Below, in pieces: positions 1 through 8,790 of a stretch of DNA of 52,742 nt (positions are counted from its first letter, which is position 1; the number at the start of each line of letters is the position of its first letter). The translations under genes and the position numbers were made by a program. This DNA is from Vineibacter terrae (GTDB lineage: Bacteria; Pseudomonadota; Alphaproteobacteria; Reyranellales; Reyranellaceae): NCBI RefSeq assembly GCF_008039615.1, contig NZ_VDUZ01000061.1, forward strand, positions 1 to 52,742, given 5' to 3'. The notes beneath the pieces are model-generated. The model worked only from the letters and a program-made list of their open reading frames with translations, was not told the DNA's origin and ran no database searches.

Positions 1-171
1 TGGCGGCACTCCAGCTGAACCAAAGTGCGCCATACAGAATCACATCGCCCACCCGCACGGGAAGCCGCTATCCTCGGCCCGAGTCAATCTGCCGCGCCAA
101 CGCGCCAAGATGTGTAGACGCCCTAGCCACTGCGTGGGGGAGGATGAGGCTTCAATGCGGACCGATACCCC

Positions 172-840
172 ATGAACGTCGAACGCTTCCTGCACGGCAT
201 CGACGGCATCAGCACCTGGGTCGGCAAGGCTGCCGCCTGGCTGATCATCGGGCTGATGCTCGTCGTCTGCGCCGAGGTCTTCAAGCGCTACATCATGAAC
301 ATGCCGACGGCATGGATATTCGACCTCAACAACATGCTGTACGGGTCGCTTTTCATGCTGTGCGGCGCCTACGGGCTGGCGCAGAACGCCCATGTCCGGG
401 GCGACTTCCTCTACAGCTCCATGCGCCCGCGCACGCAGGCGACGCTGGACCTGATCCTGTACTTCGTCTTCTTCTTCCCGGGCATAGCGGCGCTGATCTA
501 TGCCGGTGTCGACTACGCCGCCGACGCCTGGCGCATCCGCGAGCACTCCAACGTCACCGCCGACGGCCCGCCGGTCTACCACTTCAAGACCGTGATCCCG
601 ATCGCCGGCGCGCTGCTGCTGCTGCAGGGCTTCGCCGAGGTGGTGCGCTGCGTCGTCTGCCTCAGGACGGGCGTCTGGCCGTCGCGCCTGAAGGACGTCG
701 CCGAGATCGACGTGGTCGAGGAGCAGCTGGCGCACAGCGAGTATGTCGACGAGGAATCGCGCCAACGCGCGATCGCGCAGGCGCAGCATATTGACGAGGC
801 CGCGCGCCAGCGCGGGCGGGGCGGGGACCTGATGACATGA
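172..840 (+). CDS. dctQ: TRAP transporter small permease (DctQ-like)
   Basis: Small membrane subunit of a tripartite ATP-independent periplasmic (TRAP) carrier, which imports organic acids using an ion gradient. The 222-residue product has four hydrophobic stretches (about residues 20-40, 55-75, 95-120 and 140-160), the usual DctQ layout. Its charged, Glu/Arg-rich tail of about 50 residues is longer than average. The stop codon overlaps the start of the large permease gene (ATGA), so the two are translationally coupled. No binding-protein gene lies downstream; it is probably before the window. Substrate cannot be told from the sequence. Confidence 0.9.
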   Translation: MNVERFLHGIDGISTWVGKAAAWLIIGLMLVVCAEVFKRYIMNMPTAWIFDLNNMLYGSLFMLCGAYGLAQNAHVRGDFLYSSMRPRTQATLDLILYFVFFFPGIAALIYAGVDYAADAWRIREHSNVTADGPPVYHFKTVIPIAGALLLLQGFAEVVRCVVCLRTGVWPSRLKDVAEIDVVEEQLAHSEYVDEESRQRAIAQAQHIDEAARQRGRGGDLMT

Positions 841-2588
841 GCGAACCGGCACTCGGCCTCCTGATGCTGGGGCTCATCGTCGTCGTGATCATGATGGGCT
901 TCGCGACGGCCTTCACCCTGATGGGCCTGGGCATCTTCTTCGGCTTCATCGCCTATTACGATCCGTCCAAGCCGTGGGCGGACAACCACGTGTTCGAGCT
1001 GATGGTCCAGCGCACCTACGGCGCCATGACCAACGACGTGCTGATCTCCATCCCGCTCTTCGTGCTGATGGGCTACGTGATGGAGCGCGGCGCGCTCGTC
1101 GACAAGATGTTCTACGCCATCCAGCTCGCGTTCCGGCGCGTGGCCGCGCCGCTGGCGGTGGCGACGCTGGTCGTGTGCACGTTCTGGGGCATCGCCAGCG
1201 GGCTGGTGGGCGCGGTCGTGGTGCTGATGGGCGTGATCGCGTTCAACCCGATGCTGCGCGCCGGCTACGACGTGAAGCTCGCATCCGGCGTCATCACCGC
1301 CGGCGGCACGCTGGGCATCCTGATCCCGCCCTCGGTCATGATCATCGTCTACGCCGCCGTGGCCGGCCAGTCGGTGGTGAAGCTCTATGCCGCGGCGATG
1401 TTCCCCGGCTTCTTCCTGGCGCTGCTGTACGTCGCCTATGTGATCGGCTGGGCGATGATCAATCCCAGGATTGCTCCCAGGCTGCCGGAGGAGCAGATGC
1501 GCGTGCCGGTGCCCGATTGGGTGCGCCGGCTGCAGGCGGCCTATTCGGACAACGTCTTCGTGTCGCTGCTGCGGGCGCTGCTGGCGCCCGGCCGCGCCAT
1601 GGGCCTCGAGGCCGAGAAGGGCGGGCGCATGGGCTATGGCGCGCTGCTGGGCAACATGGGCTATGCCCTGGTGCCGCTGCTGCTGGCGGTCATCACCATG
1701 GCCGGCGTGTGGTGGTATGTCGCCATCTACCAGCAGGCCGGCACCGAGGCCGCCGCGTCGGGCGGCCTGGAGCCGCTGGGCTCGGCCGGCAGCAGCGCTG
1801 CCTCGGCGGCGCCCAGCGGACCCAGCCAGGCCTTCTTCCTCTGGTACTGGGGCATCACCGCGGCGCTGGCGCTGCTGGTCCTGCGCTACTATTGGAAGAT
1901 GGGCGCCGAGCGCTTCCAGGTGCTGAAGCTGCTGACGGCATCGGTCATGCCGCTGGGCATCCTCACCGTCGTGGTGCTGGCCGTGATCCTGCTGGGCATC
2001 ACCACGGCCACGGAGTCGGCGGCGGTCGGCGCCGCCGGGGCCTTCCTGCTGGCGTTCCAGGCACGCACCCTGGACTGGAAGCGCACCAAGGAGGCGGTGT
2101 TCCTCACCGCCAAGACCACGGCCATGGTGTGCTGGCTGTTCGTGGGCTCGGCCCTGTTCTCGGCCGTGTTCGCCATCCTCGGTGGCCAGGCGCTGATCGA
2201 GAAATGGGTGCTGCTGCTGAACCTGACGCCGCTGGAGTTCATGCTGCTCTCGCAGCTGATCATCTTCCTGCTCGGCTGGCCGCTGGAATGGACCGAGATC
2301 ATCATCATCTTCGTGCCCATTTTCCTGCCGCTGCTGAAGCACTTCGATATCGATCCGATCCTGTGGGGCACGATCGTGTTCGTGAACCTGCAGGCCGCCT
2401 TCCTGTCGCCGCCGGTGGCCATGTCGGCGTTCTATCTCAAAGGCGTGGCGCCCAAGCACGTGACCATCAACCAGATCTTCGCCGGGATGATGCCCTACAT
2501 GCTGATCGTCGTGCTGTGCATGGCGATCATGTACGTGTGGCCGGGCATGACGCTGTGGCTGCCCAACTACCTCTACGGCGGCAACTGA
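837..2588 (+). CDS. dctM: TRAP transporter large permease (DctM-like, extended form)
   Basis: Large transporter subunit of the TRAP system begun by the gene before it. The product is a 583-residue polytopic membrane protein with typical DctM signatures: a GGTLGILIPPS stretch near residue 155, and a matching second-half region with TTATESAAVGA. Ordinary DctM proteins are near 430 residues. The surplus is an insertion at about residues 215-365 that carries two extra hydrophobic segments joined by a low-complexity Ala/Ser/Gly linker. This matches the known long DctM subclass. The start overlaps the dctQ stop. A REP-like hairpin follows the stop closely. Confidence 0.9.
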   Translation: MSEPALGLLMLGLIVVVIMMGFATAFTLMGLGIFFGFIAYYDPSKPWADNHVFELMVQRTYGAMTNDVLISIPLFVLMGYVMERGALVDKMFYAIQLAFRRVAAPLAVATLVVCTFWGIASGLVGAVVVLMGVIAFNPMLRAGYDVKLASGVITAGGTLGILIPPSVMIIVYAAVAGQSVVKLYAAAMFPGFFLALLYVAYVIGWAMINPRIAPRLPEEQMRVPVPDWVRRLQAAYSDNVFVSLLRALLAPGRAMGLEAEKGGRMGYGALLGNMGYALVPLLLAVITMAGVWWYVAIYQQAGTEAAASGGLEPLGSAGSSAASAAPSGPSQAFFLWYWGITAALALLVLRYYWKMGAERFQVLKLLTASVMPLGILTVVVLAVILLGITTATESAAVGAAGAFLLAFQARTLDWKRTKEAVFLTAKTTAMVCWLFVGSALFSAVFAILGGQALIEKWVLLLNLTPLEFMLLSQLIIFLLGWPLEWTEIIIIFVPIFLPLLKHFDIDPILWGTIVFVNLQAAFLSPPVAMSAFYLKGVAPKHVTINQIFAGMMPYMLIVVLCMAIMYVWPGMTLWLPNYLYGGN

Positions 2589-2603
2589 GCGCGGGTCAGG
2601 ACT

Positions 2604-2690
2604 GTCATCCCGAGCGCAAGCGAGGGATCTCCTGCGAATGACGCACGGCACGCCGTTCGCGGGAGATCCCTCGCTTGCGCTCGGGATGAC
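2604..2690. repeat. REP-like inverted repeat, copy 1
   Basis: Near-perfect hairpin: GTCATCCCGAGCGCAAGCG on the left pairs with CGCTTGCGCTCGGGATGAC on the right around a short loop. It is one of at least seven copies in the window. It sits 15 bases after the dctM stop and could act as a transcript end or stabiliser. The rest of the 342-base gap (2691-2930) shows only the ribosome binding site of the next gene; I saw no convincing promoter. Confidence 0.85.
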
Positions 2691-2930
2691 AGAAGGGCCG
2701 GATACGGTCGGGAACGATGTGCATCTGCTTGCCGTACTACCCATATGAAGAACGGTAGCGGTGGATGGTGCAGTGCATCAAAACCCTAGCCCCGCTATGG
2801 GAATACGCGGGACGCGGGGCGGCACTGCCTGATTGCGGTGGTTCAGGTCGTCAGAGTCGGGTAAATAACTCTCAATCCACGAGAATTCGGGAGCCCCCAG
2901 CCCCCGGCGGGCGTCCCTGGAGGAAGCAGT

Positions 2931-4742
2931 TTGAGAGCGACGGATATCGGCAATCCCGACTATTTTCATAAAGTCGTCGATTGCCAGTGGGCGTGTCCGG
3001 CACATACGCCGGTGCCCGAGTACATCCGGTTGATTGCGCATGGTCGCTTCGACGACGCCTACATGATCAACTGGAAGTCCAACGTGTTTCCGGGAATCCT
3101 GGGCCGCACCTGTGACCGGCCGTGCGAGCCTGCGTGCCGGCGCGGCCGCGTCGAGGACGAGACGCTGGTCAAGGGCAAGAAGGAGCCGGTGGCGATCTGC
3201 CGGCTCAAGCGCGTCGCGGCGGACAACAAGAACGGCGTGATCGAGCGCATGCCCAAGGCGCCGCCGCAGAAGCTCGGCAAGACGATCGCCTGCGTCGGCG
3301 GCGGGCCGGCCTCGCTGACGGTCGCGCGCGACCTCGCCGTGCTCGGCTACGACATCGTGATCTTCGATCAGGATCCCAAGCTGGGCGGCATGATCCGCAC
3401 CCAGATCCCGCGCTTCCGTCTGCCCGAGCAGGTGATCGACGAGGAGGTCGCCTTCATCACCGGCATCGGCAACATCGAGTTCCGTCAGCGCCGGGTCGAG
3501 TCGATGAAGGCGCTGCTGAAGGAAGGCTTCGACGCGGTCTTCGTCGGCTCCGGCGCGCCGCGCGGCCGCGACCTCGATATCCCCGGCCGCAAGGAAGCCG
3601 CCGCCAACATCCATATCGGCATCGACTGGCTGTCCAACGTCTCGTTCGGCCATATCGAGAAAATCGGCAAGCGCGTGATCGTGCTGGGCGGCGGCAACAC
3701 GGCGATGGATTGCTGCCGCACGTCGCGTCGCCTGGGCGGCAGCGACGTCAAGGTGGTCGTGCGCTCGGGCTTCGATGAGATGAAGGCGTCTCCCTGGGAG
3801 AAGGAGGACGCCATGCACGAGGACATCCCGATCCTGAACTTCCTCGTGCCCAAGGAGTTCACGCACAGGAACGGCAAGCTGACCGGCGTCGTGTTCGAGA
3901 AGGTCAAGGCGGTCTACGACGACAAGGGCCGCCGCAGCCTGGTGCCGTCGGGCGAGCCCGATCAGCATCTCGAGTGCGACGACGTGCTGGTCGCCGTCGG
4001 CCAGGAGAACGCCTTCCCCTGGATCGAGGGCGACATCGGCATCGAGTTCGACAAGTGGCACATGCCCAAGGTCGACACCGTCACGCTGGCCTCGACTCAC
4101 CCCAAGGTGTTCTTCGGTGGCGACGCCGCGTTCGGTCCCAAGAACATCATCTGGGCGGCGGCGCACGGCCACGACGCGGCGATCTCGATCGACAAGTCCT
4201 TGCGGGGCGAGGACGTCGGCGATCGCCCGGCGCCGGGGATGAACATCGTCAGCCAGAAGATGGGCATCCATGAGTGGAGCTACGACAACGACGTCTCGGT
4301 CGTGTCGCGCTTCAAGGTGCCGCATCGCGACAAGGCAATCTCGCTGAAGGACATCAAGGCCGAGGTCGAGCTCGGCTTCGATCTCGACCTCGCCTGGAAG
4401 GAAGCGCAGCGCTGCCTGAACTGCGACGTGCAGACGGTGTTCACGGGCAATCTCTGCATCGAGTGCGATGCCTGCGTCGACATCTGCCCGATGGACTGCA
4501 TCACCTTCACCGAGAACGGCGAGGAGAAGGAGCTGCGCGGGCGGCTGATGGCGCCGGCGCTCAACACCGAGCAGGATCTCTATGTCGGCGACGGCCTGAA
4601 GACAGGCCGCGTCATGGTCAAGGACGAGGACGTCTGTCTCCACTGTGGTCTGTGCGCCGAGCGCTGCCCGACAGGCGCGTGGGACATGCGCAAGTACTAC
4701 ATCGAGATGACGCACGCGGGGCACACATGCCAAAAGCGCTAG
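2931..4742 (+). CDS. GltD-like FAD/NAD(P) oxidoreductase with C-terminal 2[4Fe-4S] ferredoxin domain
   Basis: Predicted electron-transfer flavoprotein passing electrons between NAD(P)H, FAD and iron-sulfur clusters. The N-terminus carries the Cys pattern of the glutamate synthase small subunit/dihydropyrimidine dehydrogenase family (C18, C22, C61, C65, C69). The FAD motif GGGPAS is at 123-128 and the NAD(P) motif GGGNTA at 253-258. Two ferredoxin motifs close the protein (C509/C512/C515/C519 and C569/C572/C575/C579). The start is TTG at 2931, supported by GGAGGA a few bases upstream. It overlaps the next gene by 16 bases, so it is very likely the redox partner of the KorAB pair. Direction of electron flow is inference. 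Confidence 0.88.
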   Translation: MRATDIGNPDYFHKVVDCQWACPAHTPVPEYIRLIAHGRFDDAYMINWKSNVFPGILGRTCDRPCEPACRRGRVEDETLVKGKKEPVAICRLKRVAADNKNGVIERMPKAPPQKLGKTIACVGGGPASLTVARDLAVLGYDIVIFDQDPKLGGMIRTQIPRFRLPEQVIDEEVAFITGIGNIEFRQRRVESMKALLKEGFDAVFVGSGAPRGRDLDIPGRKEAAANIHIGIDWLSNVSFGHIEKIGKRVIVLGGGNTAMDCCRTSRRLGGSDVKVVVRSGFDEMKASPWEKEDAMHEDIPILNFLVPKEFTHRNGKLTGVVFEKVKAVYDDKGRRSLVPSGEPDQHLECDDVLVAVGQENAFPWIEGDIGIEFDKWHMPKVDTVTLASTHPKVFFGGDAAFGPKNIIWAAAHGHDAAISIDKSLRGEDVGDRPAPGMNIVSQKMGIHEWSYDNDVSVVSRFKVPHRDKAISLKDIKAEVELGFDLDLAWKEAQRCLNCDVQTVFTGNLCIECDACVDICPMDCITFTENGEEKELRGRLMAPALNTEQDLYVGDGLKTGRVMVKDEDVCLHCGLCAERCPTGAWDMRKYYIEMTHAGHTCQKR

Positions 4743-6559
4743 AGGCGGTGAACGACTTCGTCGTCAAGTTCGCCAACGTCAACGGATCGGGCTCGGCGTC
4801 GGCCAACGAGCTGTTCGCCCGCGCGATCCTGCGGATGGGTGTGCCGGTCAGCCCGCGCAACATTTTCCCGTCCAACATCCAAGGCCTGCCGACCTGGTAC
4901 GAGGTGCGGGTGACGGAGAAGGGCTATCTCGGCCGGCGCGGTGGCGTCGACCTGATGGTGGCGATGAATCCGCAGACCTGGGCCGAGGACATCAAGGAGA
5001 TCGAGCCCGGCGGCTACCTGTTCTACGACGCCACCAAGCCGATGCCGCCGTCGATGTTCCGGCCGGACATCAACATCGTGGGCGTGCCGCTGACGGCGAT
5101 CTGCAACGCCACCTACACCGACGCCCGCCAGCGCCAGCTGTTCAAGAACATCATCTATGTCGGCGCGCTGAGCGTGCTGCTCGACATCGATCCCAAGGAG
5201 ATCGAGCGGCTGTTCGGCGAGCAGTACAAGGGCAAGGAGAAGCTGCTCGACAGCAACATCAAGGCGCTTCATCTCGGCCGCGACTGGGTCGCCAAGAACC
5301 TCGATCCGTCGGCGGTGAAGCTGAAGGTGCGGCGCGCCGATGCCGTCGGCAACCGCATCTTCGTCGAGGGCAACAACGCTGCCGCCCTGGGCTGCGTCTA
5401 TGGCGGCGCCACGGTCTGCGCCTGGTATCCGATCACGCCCAGCTCGTCGCTGGCCGAGGCGTTCCAGGCCCATTGCCGCCGCCACCGGCACGACAAGGAG
5501 ACCGGCAAGGCCAAATACGCCATCGTGCAGGCCGAGGACGAGCTGGCCTCGATCGGCATGGTAATCGGTGCCGGCTGGAACGGCGCCCGCGCCTTCACGT
5601 CGACATCGGGCCCCGGCATCTCGCTGATGACCGAGTTCATCGGGCTGGCCTATTTCGCCGAGATCCCGGCGGTGATCATCAACGTGCAGCGCGGCGGCCC
5701 GTCGACCGGCATGCCGACGCGCACCCAGCAGGCCGACATCCTGTCCTGCGCGCTGGCGTCCAATGGCGACACGCGCCACGTGCTGCTGTTCCCAGAGGAC
5801 CCGAAGGAGTGCTTCGACCTCGCGGCGACGGCGCTCGACCTCGCCGACCGGCTGCAGACGCCTGTGTTCGTGATGACCGATCTCGATATCGGCATGAACC
5901 AGCGTCTGTGCGCGCCGTTCGAATGGGACGATGCCCGCGCCTATGACCGCGGCAAGGTGATGACGGCCGAGGACCTGCAGGCTGCGACCGCCAAGTTCGG
6001 CCGCTATCTCGACGTCGACGGCGATGGCATCCCGTTCCGGACCTATCCGGGCACGCATCCCACCAAGGGCTCGTTCTTCACGCGCGGCACCACCAAGGAC
6101 CGCTACGCCAAGTACAGCGAGGAGGGGCCGGTCTACGTCGACAACATGGAGCGTCTCGTGCGCAAGCTCGAGACGGCCAAGGCCATCGCGCCGCAGCCCG
6201 TCCTGCGGCCGGCGAAGTCGGCGACCAGGACAGGCGTGATCTATTTCGGCTCGACCAGCCCGGCGATGACGGAAGCGCTGGACCGGCTGGACGAGCAGGG
6301 CGTGCACATGGACGCGCTGCGCCTGCGCGCCTATCCGCTCAGCCAGGCGGTGACCGACTTCGTGGCTGGTCACGACACGGTGTTCCTGGTCGAGCAGAAC
6401 CGCGACGGCCAGCTGCGCATGCTGATGCTCAGCGATCTGGGCGCCGATCCGGGCAAGATCGTGCCCATCCTGCACTACGACGGCACGCCCATCACGGCGC
6501 GCTTCATCACCGATGCCATCATGAGCCACATCGCGCCCAAGCGCCTGGCGGCGGAGTGA
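4727..6559 (+). CDS. korA: 2-oxoacid:ferredoxin oxidoreductase, fused gamma-alpha subunit
   Basis: Subunit of a CoA-dependent 2-oxoacid:ferredoxin oxidoreductase (2-oxoglutarate or a branched/aryl 2-oxoacid). The 610-residue product joins a gamma domain (about 13-190, with GSGSASANELFARA) to an alpha domain with YPITPSS at 234-240 and TSTSGPGISLMTE near 291-303, then the C-terminal transketolase-like domain. Start ATG 4727 lies inside the end of the upstream flavoprotein gene and gives the expected N-terminus; in-frame codons further upstream only read through that gene. The order with korB fits KorAB. Substrate cannot be fixed from sequence. Confidence 0.92.
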   Translation: MPKALEAVNDFVVKFANVNGSGSASANELFARAILRMGVPVSPRNIFPSNIQGLPTWYEVRVTEKGYLGRRGGVDLMVAMNPQTWAEDIKEIEPGGYLFYDATKPMPPSMFRPDINIVGVPLTAICNATYTDARQRQLFKNIIYVGALSVLLDIDPKEIERLFGEQYKGKEKLLDSNIKALHLGRDWVAKNLDPSAVKLKVRRADAVGNRIFVEGNNAAALGCVYGGATVCAWYPITPSSSLAEAFQAHCRRHRHDKETGKAKYAIVQAEDELASIGMVIGAGWNGARAFTSTSGPGISLMTEFIGLAYFAEIPAVIINVQRGGPSTGMPTRTQQADILSCALASNGDTRHVLLFPEDPKECFDLAATALDLADRLQTPVFVMTDLDIGMNQRLCAPFEWDDARAYDRGKVMTAEDLQAATAKFGRYLDVDGDGIPFRTYPGTHPTKGSFFTRGTTKDRYAKYSEEGPVYVDNMERLVRKLETAKAIAPQPVLRPAKSATRTGVIYFGSTSPAMTEALDRLDEQGVHMDALRLRAYPLSQAVTDFVAGHDTVFLVEQNRDGQLRMLMLSDLGADPGKIVPILHYDGTPITARFITDAIMSHIAPKRLAAE

Positions 6560-6654
6560 TCATGCCCATCCCACGCCACCCCGCGCATTTTGTCCTTCCT
6601 CCGCAGGGGCGGGGCGATCGCATGTGGCGTTGCCGGCCGAACTGTCGAAAGACG

Positions 6655-6770
6655 AACCACAGAGGCACAGAGGCACAGAGATCACACAGAGCAAGGCACT
6701 ATCGCACGCCGAAGGCGCGCAACGCTTTTCTCTCTGTGTTGCCTCTGTGTCTCTGTGCCTCTGTGGTTTT
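6655..6770. repeat. Large inverted repeat between korA and korB
   Basis: Two imperfect arms built from short CACAGAGG-type units face each other: AACCACAGAGGCACAGAGGC on the left and GCCTCTGTGTCTCTGTGCCT on the right, with about 40 bases between. It occupies the middle of the 301-base gap (6560-6860) that separates two genes of one enzyme. The element differs in sequence from the GTCATCC family. The rest of the gap shows no gene. Confidence 0.8.
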
Positions 6771-6860
6771 CTTTCCCGGCGCCACATGCGCTAGCCCTGC
6801 CCGGCGGGGGAAGGCTGCGCTCGACATGACACTTGAAGGTATGAGGGTCCGGAGTCTGCG

Positions 6861-7916
6861 ATGACCTACATCACCAAGCCGAAGCTGCACCACCCCTCGC
6901 TGCAGCGCAACAAGGCCGGCTACACGCGGCGCGACTACGAAGGGTCGGTGTCGACCCTGTGCGCCGGCTGTGGCCACGACTCGATCAGCGCCGCCATCAT
7001 CCAGGCCTGCTACGAGCTCGATATCCAGCCGCACCACGTCGCCAAGCTGTCGGGCATCGGCTGCTCGTCCAAGACGCCGACCTACTTCCTGGGCCATAGC
7101 CACGGCTTCAACACCGTGCATGGCCGCATGCCGTCGGTGATGACCGGCGCCAACCTCGCCAATCGCGACCTCGTCTACATGGGCGTGTCGGGCGACGGCG
7201 ATTCGGCGTCGATCGGCCTGGGCCAGTTCGCGCATATCATGCGTCGCGGCGTGAACATGGTGTACATCGTCATGAACAATGGCGTGTACGGCCTGACCAA
7301 GGGGCAGTTCTCGGCCACCGCCGACCGTGGCTCGGTGAGCAAGAAGGGCGTCGCGAACTCCGATTCGTCGATCGACATGGTGTCGATGGCGATCCTGATG
7401 GGCGCCACCTTCGTGGCCCGCAGCTTCTCCGGCGACAAGCAGCAGCTCGTGCCGCTGATCAAGGCCGCCATCGACCACAAGGGCGCGGCGTTCCTCGACG
7501 TGATCAGCCCCTGCGTGGCGTTCAACAACCACGCCGGCTCGACCAAGAGCTACGAGTACGTGCGCGAGCACAACGAGGCGGTGAACCGGCTGGACTTCAT
7601 CGAGACCCGCGAGGAGATCACCACGCAGTACGATCCCGGCACGGTGCAGGAGGTGCAGCAGCACGACGGCTCGCTGCTGCGCCTGCGCAAGCTGGCGCCG
7701 GATTACGATCCCTGCGACAAGATCGCGGCCATGCAGTACATCCAGGCGGCCGAGGCGGCGGGCGAGGTGGCCACCGGCCTGCTCTACGTCGAGGCGATGC
7801 CCAAGGACCTGCACGCCAACCTCAACACCGTCGACGCGCCGCTCAACAAGCTCAACGCCGCCGAGCTGTGCCCCGGCAAGGCGACGCTCGACAAGATCAA
7901 CGCCTCGCTGCGGTAG
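6861..7916 (+). CDS. korB: 2-oxoacid:ferredoxin oxidoreductase, beta (TPP-binding) subunit
   Basis: Catalytic thiamine-diphosphate subunit that decarboxylates the 2-oxoacid and passes electrons through one [4Fe-4S] cluster. Visible are the CAGCGH motif (C34, C37), C68 in SGIGCS, C218 in ISPC as likely fourth cluster ligand, and the TPP/Mg motif GDGD (111-114) followed by NNGVYGLTKGQ. Length, 351 residues, is normal for KorB. It is separated from korA by a hairpin element but has no other nearby partner, so it should still form one complex with KorA and the flavoprotein. Confidence 0.93.
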   Translation: MTYITKPKLHHPSLQRNKAGYTRRDYEGSVSTLCAGCGHDSISAAIIQACYELDIQPHHVAKLSGIGCSSKTPTYFLGHSHGFNTVHGRMPSVMTGANLANRDLVYMGVSGDGDSASIGLGQFAHIMRRGVNMVYIVMNNGVYGLTKGQFSATADRGSVSKKGVANSDSSIDMVSMAILMGATFVARSFSGDKQQLVPLIKAAIDHKGAAFLDVISPCVAFNNHAGSTKSYEYVREHNEAVNRLDFIETREEITTQYDPGTVQEVQQHDGSLLRLRKLAPDYDPCDKIAAMQYIQAAEAAGEVATGLLYVEAMPKDLHANLNTVDAPLNKLNAAELCPGKATLDKINASLR

Positions 7917-7951
7917 GCTGTTGGAGGCGTTCGGCTGGCCGCCCACCATTT

Positions 7952-8152
7952 GTCATCCTGAGCGAAGCGAAGGATCTTGCGGTGGTGCGTGCGACACTGA
8001 CGGCGCTGGTGACGGCTGGGACCGCGCCGCTCCAGCGGCGCTCATGATGCATGAAGAAGAGCGTCGCTGGAGCGACGCGGTCCGACCCGTCACCGGAACC
8101 GCCGCAGGTCGGGCCCCACCACCGAAAGGTCCTTCGCTTCGCTCGGGACAAC
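7952..8152. repeat. REP-like inverted repeat with long insert, copy 2
   Basis: The outer arms are the family sequence GTCATCCTGAGCGAAGCGAA (from 7952) and its near complement CCTTCGCTTCGCTC (8131-8144). About 150 bases of further self-complementary sequence lie between them, for example CGCGCCGCTCCAGCGGCGCT against AGCGTCGCTGGAGCGACGCG. The right arm runs into the beginning of the DUF3574 lipoprotein gene. Confidence 0.75.
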
Positions 8153-8565
8153 GAGGGACGACGCGATCGCTCGCTGCACCCGTTGCCCTCGTGCTGCTGC
8201 TCACCGCCTGCGCCGCCGCGCCAATCTGTCGGGCGCCGGCGAAGCCCGCGACGCAAGTCGACCTCTATTTCGGCCGCGACATCGGCGGCACGGCCGGGGT
8301 GTCGGACGCTCAATGGTCACTGTTCGTCGACCAGGAGGTGACGCCGCGCTTTCCCGATGGCCTCACGGTCCTCGATGCTCATGGCCAGTACCGGGACACC
8401 GCCAGCGGCAGGATCAGCCGCGAGCGCAGCAAGCGCCTCACTATCGTGGTCGATGATGCTGCAGCGGCACGCTCGCGCTTCGACGCTGTGATCGATGCCT
8501 ACAAGCACCGCTTCCGGCAGCAGTCGGTGCTGAAGGTCGAAACGCCGGTCTGCGCCGCATTCTGA
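8044..8565 (+). CDS. DUF3574 family lipoprotein, 5' end inside a repeat
   Basis: The C-terminal 110 residues match the DUF3574 pattern as I know it: DLYFGRDIGG, SDAQWSLFVDQEVTPRFPDG, LDAHGQYRD, then a helical tail ending in SVLKVETPVC. A lipoprotein signal ending LLLTAC precedes it, so the mature protein should be membrane-anchored. There is no start codon just before the signal's basic RS; the reading frame continues back into the REP-like repeat. ATG 8044 is the nearest in-frame ATG but lacks a ribosome site. The true start is uncertain. Function of the family is unknown. Confidence 0.7.
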   Translation: MMHEEERRWSDAVRPVTGTAAGRAPPPKGPSLRSGQRGTTRSLAAPVALVLLLTACAAAPICRAPAKPATQVDLYFGRDIGGTAGVSDAQWSLFVDQEVTPRFPDGLTVLDAHGQYRDTASGRISRERSKRLTIVVDDAAAARSRFDAVIDAYKHRFRQQSVLKVETPVCAAF

Positions 8566-8572
8566 ACCCCCT

Positions 8573-8624
8573 GTCATCCTGAAGCCCACAGTCATCCTTC
8601 GCGAAGCGAAGGACTCAGGATGAC
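8573..8624. repeat. REP-like inverted repeat, copy 3 (short)
   Basis: Compact nested hairpin: GTCATCCTGA at 8573 pairs with TCAGGATGAC ending at 8624, enclosing CCTTCGCGAAGCGAAGG. It begins eight bases after the DUF3574 stop, a position where it could end or protect that transcript. Confidence 0.75.
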
Positions 8625-8790
8625 AGTGCGTGCTTCCCGCGTGATATGTCCGGATCGTGGCGCCCTTTGCTTCTGGTAGCAGGGATTGATCCACATGCGA
8701 CCATATCGTGCGCCCGTTCCGGTTGCCAGCACCAGCGTCGCTGGCACTGTATCGCCTTGGTTGATTGGTTAGTTGGTTGGAGGAGTCCTC

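Noticed and set aside
1-171. Possible tail of an upstream gene at the left edge
   Set aside because: No frame reaching from the edge shows a convincing protein; the stretch is treated as leader of the dctQ gene.
576-2744. Open minus-strand frame of over 700 codons opposite the dctM gene
   Set aside because: Its translation is rich in His, Arg, Asp and Gln with no domain pattern, as expected for the antisense of a GC-rich gene. The plus-strand DctM is unmistakable.
2778-6529. Two long minus-strand frames opposite the flavoprotein and korA genes
   Set aside because: Compositionally biased shadow frames without motifs or ribosome sites; the plus-strand products have complete family motifs.
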